The position numbers were made by a program, and so were the translations under genes. Under the pieces are notes generated by a model, which was not told the origin of the DNA, did not search any database, and saw nothing but the letters and a program-made list of their open reading frames with translations. From positions 1-64,000 of the forward strand of contig JAUIHI010000018.1 in the NCBI GenBank assembly GCA_030432295.1: 64,000 nt of DNA, given 5' to 3'. Source of the stretch: Anaerolineae bacterium. GTDB taxonomy: Bacteria > Chloroflexota > Anaerolineae > Caldilineales > Caldilineaceae. Of the stretch, positions 35,368-43,317 are shown one piece after another (within the stretch, counting starts at the first letter, position 1; every line of letters begins with the position of its first letter).

Positions 35368-36540
35368 TTGCAACCCGATCCCCCCAGCGGCACACTGATT
35401 CTGCCCGACTATCTCATCGACATTCCTGGCGCGCCGCCCAAAGCCAATTGGGGCGTGCGGGTGTTGGAGGAACGCATCGACGCGGTAGCTTCCTGGGATA
35501 CTCTTATCGCCGCCTATCCCGAAGACGAGCAGTGGCGCGCGCCCAAGCAGGCGCTTTCCCCCGGCTTTGTGGACGCCCACACCCATCTCACCGCGCTCAT
35601 TGGCCACGGGGAAACCACTCTTGTCTGGCCGGAGATTGTGCTGCAACTGGACAGAGAGATGGTGGAGCGGACCGTCGAAAGCGCCCTCTATCACAGCCTG
35701 CGAGCCGGGACTACCACAGTGGGGGAATGCATACAGGCCCCCAGACTGCTGCCCGGCATTCTTCGCCAGGTGGCCGGGGTGGTGGAAAGCTGGGGTATGC
35801 GGGCGGCTCTGGCCTATCTTGCCAGCGAAGACAAAAGCTATGAAGCAGGGCAGGCCGGTCTGGCCGAAAACGCCGACCTGCTGGAACTTTGCAATCAGCA
35901 GCGGCGCTACCGCAACATCCACGCCTATGTGGCGGCAGAGAGCAGCAACGCCAGCGACCAGTTGCGGCAAGAGGCCGAGGCCCTGGCCTGGGACGCTGAG
36001 GCCCGTTGCCTCTTGCATACAGACAAAGCCGAGCAGGTCGTCTTTTGGATCGGTGGACGGGGACGGGTCTATACCCCCCTGCTCGACCTGCGTTATCTGG
36101 CCGAACCGGTGGATTGGCTGCTGCTCAGCGGGGAGGAGGAACTGGTGGGGCTGGGCAGCGACGGAGCCATCTTCGATTTCTTCCGGGTTATGCGCAGCGC
36201 CCGCCGTCTGAGCCGTTACCAACAGAGCCAGAAGCCCTTGCCTGCGTCCCACATCTGGCGACTGGCCACCAGCGGCGGGGCTGATGTATTGGGCCTGGAA
36301 AAGGTGGGCCAGCTACGCCCCGGCTGGCAGGCCGATCTGCAAATGATTGATCTGACTTTCCCCTCACCAGTGACAGCCGAGAATCTCTACGCCCAACTCT
36401 TGCGCTATGGCAGCAGCCAGAATGTGCAGGCGGTGATGGTGGCGGGACAGCTACTGGTGCTGAATGGGGTTGTGTTGGGCGTGGATGCGGCCGCGGTGCG
36501 AGAACGGGCGATTGAGGCGGCGAGGAAGTTGATTGGTTGA
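35368..36540 (+). CDS. amidohydrolase-superfamily protein
   Basis: 390 residues from a TTG at 35368. LSPGFVDAHTHL carries the HxH metal motif (about residues 68-70), ARCLLHTDKAE a later histidine, and GLGSDGAIFDFF the metal aspartate; SGGADVLGLEKVGQLRPGWQADL is the usual C-terminal return to the small beta domain. The VAHCP..N segment with the next metal histidine, present in guanine deaminase and chlorohydrolase relatives, is replaced by DWLLLSGEEELVGLG, so one ligand appears missing. Deaminase or related activity is possible but not certain. Its last codons and stop lie in a repeat. Confidence 0.8.
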   Translation: MQPDPPSGTLILPDYLIDIPGAPPKANWGVRVLEERIDAVASWDTLIAAYPEDEQWRAPKQALSPGFVDAHTHLTALIGHGETTLVWPEIVLQLDREMVERTVESALYHSLRAGTTTVGECIQAPRLLPGILRQVAGVVESWGMRAALAYLASEDKSYEAGQAGLAENADLLELCNQQRRYRNIHAYVAAESSNASDQLRQEAEALAWDAEARCLLHTDKAEQVVFWIGGRGRVYTPLLDLRYLAEPVDWLLLSGEEELVGLGSDGAIFDFFRVMRSARRLSRYQQSQKPLPASHIWRLATSGGADVLGLEKVGQLRPGWQADLQMIDLTFPSPVTAENLYAQLLRYGSSQNVQAVMVAGQLLVLNGVVLGVDAAAVRERAIEAARKLIG

Positions 36541-36608
36541 ACAGTTGATTGGTTGGCTGATTGTCCGGTGTCGATCTTCCCAATCAACTACTCAACCAGT
36601 CAACTGTT
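36527..36608. repeat. AGTTGATTGGTTG-type inverted repeat, copy 1
   Basis: Repeated AGTTGATTGGTTG units face CAATCAACTACTCAACC and CAGTCAACTG units. The stop codons of the convergent amidohydrolase and AlaX genes both come from the unit ends (TTGA). A longer copy is at 50252-50363. Confidence 0.8.
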
Positions 36609-37803
36609 GACTCACTTCGTGCCGCGCCATCGCCACCAATTCCTCCAACCGGCCCCCATCCACCCCGCCGCCCTGGGCAAAGTCGGGGCGACCGCCACCG
36701 CCGCCGCCAAAACGGGGCAGAATTGTGCGCAGCAGTTGGCCCGCGTGGAGGTCCACATCTGCCGAGCGGGCGAAGATGGCCGTGCCTTTGCCCTCCGCGC
36801 CACAGGCCAATAGCACCACAACCCGGGGATTTTCCACCAGCCCCGCGGCCAGTGTCTTCAATCCCGCGGGGTCCAGATCGGCCATCACCTGGGCCACCAA
36901 TCGCACATCGCCCACAGGCTCGGCTTCGGCCAGCAAGCCCTGCGCCCGATAGCCCAGCAATTCCTCCTGCATCACCCGCAGCAGGCGCTCCTGCTCCCTC
37001 ATCCGTTCTTGGCGTGTGGCCAGCAGCGTCGGCACATCTTCCACTGCCGTGTCGAGTAGCGCGGCCGCGTCGGCCAGCAGTTGACGGCGGCGACGGCTAT
37101 CTTCCACAGCCCGCGCCCCACACACAAAATAGACCCGGCTATTGTCCTTATTCCGCTCGACCCGCAGCAGAGAAATCGGGCCGATACTGCCTGTACTCGC
37201 CACGTGGGTTCCCCCGCAGGCAGACCAGTCGTAGCCATCAATTTCGACGATGCGAATCTTCCCCGTCACTTTGGGGGCGCGGCGCAGGGGGACGCTTGCC
37301 AGTTCGCTATCGCTGACTTCATAGGCCCGGATCGCCCGGTTCTCCCAGACGATTTCGTTGGCGTGACGCTCCACCGCGGCCAGCCCCTCCGCTGCCAGCG
37401 TTTCCCCGGCCAGGTCCACAGTGCAGAGTTCATCGCCAAAGTGGACGGAGACGGTCTCCAGCCCCAACAGCCGGTCGAAGGCCTGGGAGAGCAGGTGCTG
37501 GCCCGAATGCTGCTGCATGTGGTCGAAGCGCCGGGGCCAGTCGATGACGCCGACGACTTCTTCCGCGTCCGCTGGCAGTGGTCCGGCCAGCAGATGCAGC
37601 ACGCCCCCGTCTGCCGCCACTCGCACATCGATCACAGCCACCCCGTCCAGAGTTCCCGTGTCGTGGGCCTGCCCGCCGGAGGTGGGATAGAAGGCGGAAC
37701 GGTCCAGACGCAGGGTGGGATGACCGTCCACTTCGGCCCGCTCGGTTATGTGGGCGCTGAAAGTTCTGAGATAGGAATCGGTGTAGTAGAGGCGGGTGGT
37801 CAT
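36592..37803 (-). CDS. alanyl-tRNA editing protein (AlaX-L type) with DHHA1 domain
   Basis: 403 residues. The editing core has FYPTSGGQAHD, HxxxH in QQHSGQHLLSQ and CxxxH in CGGTHVASTG, the four zinc ligands of AlaRS-type editing. Residues about 240-300 are coiled-coil, and the C terminus is a DHHA1 domain with GGGGGGRPDFAQGGG. It hydrolyses Ser-tRNA-Ala or Gly-tRNA-Ala made by mistake. Convergent with the amidohydrolase; a 168-base double-hairpin element follows its start. Confidence 0.95.
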   Translation of the reverse strand: MTTRLYYTDSYLRTFSAHITERAEVDGHPTLRLDRSAFYPTSGGQAHDTGTLDGVAVIDVRVAADGGVLHLLAGPLPADAEEVVGVIDWPRRFDHMQQHSGQHLLSQAFDRLLGLETVSVHFGDELCTVDLAGETLAAEGLAAVERHANEIVWENRAIRAYEVSDSELASVPLRRAPKVTGKIRIVEIDGYDWSACGGTHVASTGSIGPISLLRVERNKDNSRVYFVCGARAVEDSRRRRQLLADAAALLDTAVEDVPTLLATRQERMREQERLLRVMQEELLGYRAQGLLAEAEPVGDVRLVAQVMADLDPAGLKTLAAGLVENPRVVVLLACGAEGKGTAIFARSADVDLHAGQLLRTILPRFGGGGGGRPDFAQGGGVDGGRLEELVAMARHEVSQQLTG

Positions 37804-37816
37804 AAGCGTTTGCTCT

Positions 37817-37984
37817 GTAGGTTGGGTTGTTTCGGCAGAAGGCGACGCTATCCAGCCTCAAAGATCGCGCCGAAACAACCCAACAGTCCCAGTAGAAACG
37901 TAACGAAAGGTGGGGCCGTGTTGGGTTCTCCCGGCGCTCGTTGCAGTGTAGACTATCATCCCCTGCCGGGAGAACCCAGCCTAC
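37817..37984. repeat. double-hairpin element bounded by GTAGGTTGGGT, copy 2
   Basis: Outer ends GTAGGTTGGGT and ACCCAGCCTAC. Hairpin I is 37821-37836 with 37869-37884 (stem ending TGTTTCGGC), hairpin II 37920-37935 with 37965-37980 (stem ending CCCGGC). Same plan as 9433-9578 with different distal stem bases. Confidence 0.88.
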
Positions 37985-37987
37985 AAT

Positions 37988-38866
37988 CTATCCGGCAAAC
38001 CGATAGGTCAGCGTACCGGTCACGCCTGGCTTGACGGAGAAGAGCGAACCGGCCAGGGGCTGTTTGGCCAGTGCAGCGGCGTCCAACTGCTGGGCCGCGC
38101 TGGTGATGAAGAGAGTGTCCAGCTTTTCGCCCCCAAAGGCACAGGAGGTGATCTGTCTGGCGGGCAGGTCGATCTGGTCGAGCAGTTGCCCGTTGTGGGG
38201 ATTCCAGCAGCGCACGCAGCCAGCGCCGTAGTGGGCAACCCAAAGATTGCCGTCGGCGTCGATTGCCATGCCGTCGGGTATGTTCATTTCACGCGGCACA
38301 GAGACCGCCACCCGTTCATTGCTGATGTTGCCGTTGCTGTTGTCGTAGTCGAAGGCGCGCACGCTGTAGGCCAAAGAGTCGATGTAGTACATCGTCTGCT
38401 TGTCCGCAGCCCAGACAATGCCGTTGGAGATGGCGATATTGCCCAGCATTTTGTGGACGGAGTGATCCGCGTCCATCCGGTAGAGAGTGCCCTGGGTGGA
38501 GGGCTTCTCGTAGGCCATTGTGCCCGCCCAAAAGCGCCCGGCGGGATCGCACTTGCCGTCGTTGAAGCGGTTGCCAGGCAGATGGCTCTCCGGGTCGCTC
38601 AGGATCGTCACCTTCCCGCTGGCCAGATCGTATTCGGCAAAGCCGTTGGCCAGGGCCAGCATCACCCCGCCGGAACGGCGCAGGACGACTGTGCCCACGT
38701 GCTGGCCCACGTCATAGCTGCGGTTCTGGCCGGTGGCCGGGTCGTAGATGTAAAGTGCGCTGGACAGAATGTCCACCCAATAGAGCACTTGGGCCTGTTC
38801 GTCCCACAGCGCGCCTTCGCCCACCAGGGCGCGGATGTCAACCAAAACCTTCACTTCTCTGGACAT
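37988..38866 (-). CDS. SMP-30/gluconolactonase-like beta-propeller
   Basis: 292 residues. GEGALWDEQAQVLYWVDI provides the metal Glu; PGNRFNDGKCDPAGRFWAGTM carries the Asn/Asp of the calcium site; NGIVWAADKQTMYYIDSL and PDGMAIDADGNLWVAHYG complete the SGL pattern. These enzymes open sugar lactones. AAAGGAGA before the ATG. Stands alone. Confidence 0.93.
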   Translation of the reverse strand: MSREVKVLVDIRALVGEGALWDEQAQVLYWVDILSSALYIYDPATGQNRSYDVGQHVGTVVLRRSGGVMLALANGFAEYDLASGKVTILSDPESHLPGNRFNDGKCDPAGRFWAGTMAYEKPSTQGTLYRMDADHSVHKMLGNIAISNGIVWAADKQTMYYIDSLAYSVRAFDYDNSNGNISNERVAVSVPREMNIPDGMAIDADGNLWVAHYGAGCVRCWNPHNGQLLDQIDLPARQITSCAFGGEKLDTLFITSAAQQLDAAALAKQPLAGSLFSVKPGVTGTLTYRFAG

Positions 38867-38914
38867 GGGGTTCTCCTTTTTGGGCTACGGCAAAGAAAGG
38901 TGACTTCCAAGCTA

Positions 38915-38990
38915 CCCCACCCTAGCCCTCCCCACATTGGGGAGGGAATTGGATCGGCTCCTCCCTCAATCTGGGGGAGGTTGGGTGGGG
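38915..38990. repeat. CCCCACCC-bounded double hairpin
   Basis: CCCCACCC (38915-38922) pairs with GGGTGGGG (38983-38990). Inside are CCCTCCCC-ACATT-GGGGAGGG and CCTCCC..GGGGAGG. It lies between the binding lipoprotein and the SMP-30 gene. Confidence 0.75.
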
Positions 38991-39025
38991 GTTGATAGTT
39001 ACAACGAAAGTATCATTCCGTTCCG

Positions 39026-40078
39026 CTAGGGAGCAGCCACAAGTGCCGCTACAATCGCCACCACATTATAGCGCATAAAATCCACATACGTGGCCGCGGG
39101 GCCATCGGCTGCACTCAAAGAGTCGGTGAAGATGGGCACGACCTGAATCCCCAAATCCTGGGCCAGTTGCTCGGCCTGGCGGGGGTTGACCGTCGAACCC
39201 ACGAAGATAGCTTGCACATTCTCTGCCCGAATCTGGTCCTGCAATTGGGCCAGATGTTGGGCAGAAGGCTCGGCCAGTGTGCTGGAGGAAGGGATGACCA
39301 GACCAACAATCTGAAAATCAAAATCCTGGGCAAAATAGGCCAATGTGTCGTGATCTGTAGTCAGCTTGCGCTCCTCTGCGGGAATTTGGCTGACAAGTGT
39401 CTCCAATTCAGCTTGCAGGCTGGCCAACTCTACCCGGTAGGCGGAAGCGTTGGCGGCATAGCTCTCCGCATTGGCCGGGTCTACGGCTGAGAGGCTATCC
39501 TCGATAGTGTGGGTCCACTGCTCCACAACGGCGATGCTCCACCAGGTGTGGGGGTTGCCGCCTTCGTGGTGGTGTTCCTCTTCTTCCTCCCCTTCGGCGT
39601 GTTCTTCCTCTGCCTCTTCCTCTGTAATCACCTCAACACCCACATTGACCGGAACCGTCTTGGCCTCGGCTTCCTCCAGAATCGATGCCATTCCTTCTTC
39701 CAGCCCCAGCCCATTGATAAAGACCAGATGGGCGTCGCTGATGGCGCGCAGATCGTCGGGCGTGGCCTGATAGCCGTGGGGGTCGGCGCCAGGCGGCAGC
39801 AGCGAACGCAGATCGACCGCATCCCCACCGATCTGCCCCACCACATCAGCGACAAGATTTGTCGTCGCCACCACCTGTAGCTTTTCGCCGTCCGCCAAAT
39901 TCAGTGCTGCCAGTTCCGGCAGGTGATCGCCTTCGTCTGTGTGCGTCTCTTCGGATACCGCCGGTGCATCGCTGGTCTGGCTCACCGGAGCGGCGGGTGC
40001 GGCAGGCGCGGCGGGCGCAGCACAGGCACTCAACAGTAGAAAAGAGAGAAGTACAATTGTCCAGATTTGCCGTCTCAT
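39026..40078 (-). CDS. metal ABC transporter substrate-binding lipoprotein (ZnuA-like)
   Basis: 350 residues. Lipobox LLLSAC with Cys19, then an Ala/Pro-rich spacer. Cluster A-1 landmarks follow: VVATTNLVADVVGQIGG, ADPHGYQATPDD with a metal His, a loop of Glu and HHH (EEEEEHHHEGG, about 165-175), NPHTWW, LTTDHDTLAYFAQDF and VFTD-type PIFTDSLS near the end. Suits zinc or manganese uptake. No permease or ATPase subunit adjoins it, so partner genes lie elsewhere. Divergent from the DUF318 permease with a shared operator-like palindrome. GAGGAA before the ATG. Confidence 0.93.
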   Translation of the reverse strand: MRRQIWTIVLLSFLLLSACAAPAAPAAPAAPVSQTSDAPAVSEETHTDEGDHLPELAALNLADGEKLQVVATTNLVADVVGQIGGDAVDLRSLLPPGADPHGYQATPDDLRAISDAHLVFINGLGLEEGMASILEEAEAKTVPVNVGVEVITEEEAEEEHAEGEEEEEHHHEGGNPHTWWSIAVVEQWTHTIEDSLSAVDPANAESYAANASAYRVELASLQAELETLVSQIPAEERKLTTDHDTLAYFAQDFDFQIVGLVIPSSSTLAEPSAQHLAQLQDQIRAENVQAIFVGSTVNPRQAEQLAQDLGIQVVPIFTDSLSAADGPAATYVDFMRYNVVAIVAALVAAP

Positions 40079-40181
40079 TAAAAAAATTCCTCGCGTTTAT
40101 TTGGTTCTGATTTAGGTTCAATCCCCCTATGGCGTATACTGGGATTGTCGTTGGCGGGTATATGAAAGCCCGCAGCGCGGC

Positions 40182-40199
40182 CAATTGTACCAACAATTG
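40182..40199. promoter_or_regulatory. operator-like palindrome between divergent metal genes
   Basis: CAATTGT-ACCA-ACAATTG. On the minus strand it contains TGGTACAAT (extended -10) for the lipoprotein gene; on the plus strand it is 11-28 bases before TATAAT (40210-40215). A metal-sensing repressor such as a Fur/Zur or DtxR relative is a natural guess. Confidence 0.5.
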
Positions 40200-40209
40200 A
40201 CGACTTCGC

Positions 40210-40215
40210 TATAAT
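40210..40215 (+). promoter_or_regulatory. -10 element TATAAT
   Basis: Perfect TATAAT in the divergent region upstream of the DUF318 permease. The -35 region (around 40187-40192) falls in the palindrome. Confidence 0.5.
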
Positions 40216-40290
40216 CTGGAACACTGGTTTTTTGTGCCCATTTGGCCAAATCGCCCGGATTTTCTGCCCTTTTTCAGGAGAAGACCATAC

Positions 40291-41373
40291 GTGTATACAC
40301 CGGCCAAGAGCGCTCTCCCCGAAGCTCTTCCCGACCCGGAGATTATTTCTGCACCGCCCACCAGAAAGCAGGGGTGGTTGCGCCTGTTGTTGCGTTGGGG
40401 GCTGCCCGTGCTGGCTGTGCTGGCCCTGTTGGCTGGCAACATTTCTTCCCCCCAGGCCCGGTTTTTTGTAACAGAGCGCTTTCAGACTTTTGTCACAATC
40501 TTTCTTGGCATCTTCATCGAAGCCGCCCCCTTTCTTCTCATCGGTTCGATTGTCTCCGGCTTTATCGATGTCTTTGTGGATCGGGAGCGCCTGGAGAAAT
40601 TGACGCCCCGCCAACCCCTGCTGGCTGCGCTGGCTGGCACTGGTCTGGGGTTGATCTTCCCCGTCTGTGAATGTGGCGTGGTTCCCGTCACCCGCCGGCT
40701 CTACGAAAAGGGCTTTCCCATCTCCACGGGCATTGCATTTTTGCTGGCCGCGCCTGTCATCAACCCGGTGGTGATTGCCAGCACCTGGGCGGCTTTTGGC
40801 TGGGGGCCAATCCTGTGGGGACGGATTGGCTTGAGCCTGCTGATTGCCTTTGGCGTCGGGATAATCTTCCAACTGGCAAAACCCGATGAACTGTTGCTGT
40901 CCGGCCTGCTGGAGCAGCGAACCCATCAACACAGCCACGGCGCGTCTCACCTGACCGGATTGGGCGCAAAGATCGCGCTGGCGTTGCGCCAGGCCGGTGA
41001 TGACTTTCTGGATATGGCCCGCTATCTGGTGGTGGGATCGATGCTGGCCGCGGCCATGCAGACCCTCGTCCCCCAGAACGCCCTGCTGGCTGTGGGCCAG
41101 GGACCTGTGCTGTCGGTCTTTGTATTGATGGCTCTGGCCTTTGTCCTGTCGGTCTGCTCTACTGTGGATGCGTTTCTGGCCCTGGCCTTCACCAGTACTT
41201 TTACCGGGGGCGCGATTGTCGGCTTTCTCACCTTCGGCCCGATGGTGGACATCAAAAGTTCGTTGATGTTTCTGGGCATCTTTCGGCGGCGCACAGTTGT
41301 CTATCTGATCCTGCTGCCCTTTGCCCTGTCCGCGCTCTTTGCTGTGGGCTGGAATTTTCTGGTGGGGGTCTAA
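40291..41373 (+). CDS. DUF318 family permease
   Basis: 360 residues from a GTG at 40291 with CAGGAG upstream; an alternative GTG at 40234 would place the start before the promoter-linked leader. About eight membrane segments; the family signature [15 protein letters not shown] (two cysteines) and [14 protein letters not shown] are present. COG0701 permeases include ArsP-type exporters. Here the next gene is TIGR03943, the pair found as YcgR/YcgQ, often linked to metal homeostasis. A His-rich loop (HQHSHG) lies before the second half. Confidence 0.88.
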   Translation: MYTPAKSALPEALPDPEIISAPPTRKQGWLRLLLRWGLPVLAVLALLAGNISSPQARFFVTERFQTFVTIFLGIFIEAAPFLLIGSIVSGFIDVFVDRERLEKLTPRQPLLAALAGTGLGLIFPVCECGVVPVTRRLYEKGFPISTGIAFLLAAPVINPVVIASTWAAFGWGPILWGRIGLSLLIAFGVGIIFQLAKPDELLLSGLLEQRTHQHSHGASHLTGLGAKIALALRQAGDDFLDMARYLVVGSMLAAAMQTLVPQNALLAVGQGPVLSVFVLMALAFVLSVCSTVDAFLALAFTSTFTGGAIVGFLTFGPMVDIKSSLMFLGIFRRRTVVYLILLPFALSALFAVGWNFLVGV

Positions 41374-41375
41374 CA

Positions 41376-42176
41376 ATGCTGGCGAATCTTCGTGTACAGA
41401 CCAGTCTCAAAGCGCTGCTGCTGCTGGGGCTGGGATTCTTCCTTTTCACCCGCTTGACCGGCGGAACCCTCTACTTTTACATCAGCGAACGTTTTGGCTG
41501 GCTGACACTGGTCGCCGCGCTGGGGCTCTTTCTGTTGGGGATCAGCTATCGAACAGGCCGACGCAACGAAGAGACAGAGGCCGGCGCGGGGTGTGAACAC
41601 GACCACGCGGACGGGCACGCGGGCCACGACTGCGCATGCCACGACCACACGGGCCACGACCACTCCATCGGTTGGGGTGGTCTGCTGATTGTGGCCTTGC
41701 CCATCCTCTTTGGCCTGCTCATTCCCCCCCGCCCGCTGGGGAGTACGGCGCTCGCTGCCCGGGAAATGAATGTGAGTGGCGTGCCATCCGCGCTGCCTGC
41801 GGCTGTGCAGGGGGCAACGGCCAAGGCCGATACCGAGCGCTCTGTATTGGATTGGGTGCTGGATTTCCAGGCCAGCGGCACGGATGGGGAGGATTTTGCC
41901 GGGCGCTCTGCCGATGTGATGGGCTTTGTCCACCGGGAAGCGGATGACCCGGCGGATGCCTTCTGGCTGACGCGCTATGTGGTGGGCTGTTGTGTGGTCG
42001 ATGCTATGCCCGTGGGCCTGCGGGTCGTCTGGCCCGATGCCCCCGCCCTGGAAGCGGACAGTTGGGTCCGCGTGGAAGGACAATTGGTGGAAAACATCAG
42101 CGCGGCCGCGCCCTGGCTGGAAGCCCAATCGATTGTCGTTGTCCCGCCACCCAACCAGCCCTACCTTTACCCGTGA
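41376..42176 (+). CDS. TIGR03943 family membrane protein
   Basis: 266 residues; two N-terminal membrane segments, a His-rich loop (EHDHADGHAGHDCACHDH, about residues 70-90), one more membrane segment and a soluble C-terminal domain with SADVMGFVHR and TRYVVGCCVVDAMPVGL. This matches TIGR03943/DUF1980, the partner of DUF318 permeases. It starts two bases after the permease stop. The His-rich loop suggests metal binding, probably zinc (inference). Confidence 0.88.
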   Translation: MLANLRVQTSLKALLLLGLGFFLFTRLTGGTLYFYISERFGWLTLVAALGLFLLGISYRTGRRNEETEAGAGCEHDHADGHAGHDCACHDHTGHDHSIGWGGLLIVALPILFGLLIPPRPLGSTALAAREMNVSGVPSALPAAVQGATAKADTERSVLDWVLDFQASGTDGEDFAGRSADVMGFVHREADDPADAFWLTRYVVGCCVVDAMPVGLRVVWPDAPALEADSWVRVEGQLVENISAAAPWLEAQSIVVVPPPNQPYLYP

Positions 42177-43306
42177 ACCCGGCAACACAGAGTCCCAATG
42201 TGAACCGTTCCATCTCCCGTTTTGATCTGGCCGTCTGGTCGGTTGTGCTGGCCTGTGGTCTGGTGATCGCGCTGGTGGCCCAACGCAGCGGCAGCGCTGC
42301 AGGCCAACTGCGCTTTCTCTACCTCACCGTCAACGAAATCGGCCAGAGCCAAATCCATCTGGCGATACTGGCCGATGAAAAAGCAACACCGGACTCGCGC
42401 AGCCTGACACCTGCTGACAACGCAGTCTGGGACTTCTTCCCCACGCCGGATGGCTCGTCGGTGATCTATTCTGTGGTGGGCGAACTGGGCATCAGCGATC
42501 TTTGGCAGGTCTCCTTGGCCTCTGGCCATACCACCCCGCTCCTCCCTTGCCCCGAAGCCGCGTGCAGCAATGGCCGCCTGGGGCCGGATGGACGTCTGCT
42601 TGTCTACACCCGACGCAACCTGACCGCTTTTACTGCCGCCTTCTTCAGCCCGCCCCGCCTGTGGGTGTTGGATACGGCATCGGGGGAAAACGCGGCGCTG
42701 TTCGCCGACGGTCAGCGCCTGGGGCTGGAGGCCCGCTGGTCCTTCGACGGTCAGTGGCTCAGCTTTGTCTCGCCGGAGCCTGCCGGATTGGGCATCTACA
42801 ATGTCAACGATGGCCGGGAAGCCCTCTTCACCAACGCAACCAACGAAGCGGGCGAGTGGAGTCCCACCGCGCCCTATTTCTTGACCACCTCCGCGTGGCA
42901 GCAAAACGAAGAATACGTCATCCATCTGATGCGGGGGGATGCGGAAAGCAGCGAACTTATCGACCTCAGCGGGGAAGATGCACTGGTCCAGGACAGCAGC
43001 GGCAACTTCTCCCCCGACGGCGAATGGATTGCCTTTCGGCGCAAATTGTTGACCGGCCCCCAGGCCACGCGGGGCAAACAGATTTGGGTAATGGCGAAAG
43101 ATGGCAGTGGCGCGTATCAGTTGACGGCTGATCCAGACGCAGATTTTGGTCCTCCGGTCTGGTCGCCGGATGGCCGCTATCTGCTGGCCCGGCGCTTTTC
43201 TCTGCAAGGCGCGCACAGCGGTCCCACCACCTGGCTGCTCGATATTGACCAAAAAGAAGCCCGGCTCCTGGTGGAGCCGGGCGATCAGCCGGTCTGGATT
43301 CCATAA
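42173..43306 (+). CDS. membrane-anchored WD40-like/TolB-type beta-propeller
   Basis: 377 residues. GTG at 42173 overlaps the TIGR03943 stop (GTGA). One N-terminal membrane segment (LAVWSVVLACGLVIALVA) and then repeated PD40-like strands such as LGPDGRLLVYTR, WSFDGQWLSFVS, NFSPDGEWIAFRR and WSPDGRYLLAR. The propeller is outside the membrane. Coupling to the metal genes is notable but function is unknown. It converges on the LysM gene with an 11-base gap. Confidence 0.8.
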   Translation: MNPATQSPNVNRSISRFDLAVWSVVLACGLVIALVAQRSGSAAGQLRFLYLTVNEIGQSQIHLAILADEKATPDSRSLTPADNAVWDFFPTPDGSSVIYSVVGELGISDLWQVSLASGHTTPLLPCPEAACSNGRLGPDGRLLVYTRRNLTAFTAAFFSPPRLWVLDTASGENAALFADGQRLGLEARWSFDGQWLSFVSPEPAGLGIYNVNDGREALFTNATNEAGEWSPTAPYFLTTSAWQQNEEYVIHLMRGDAESSELIDLSGEDALVQDSSGNFSPDGEWIAFRRKLLTGPQATRGKQIWVMAKDGSGAYQLTADPDADFGPPVWSPDGRYLLARRFSLQGAHSGPTTWLLDIDQKEARLLVEPGDQPVWIP

Positions 43307-43317
43307 ACCGGGGCTGG

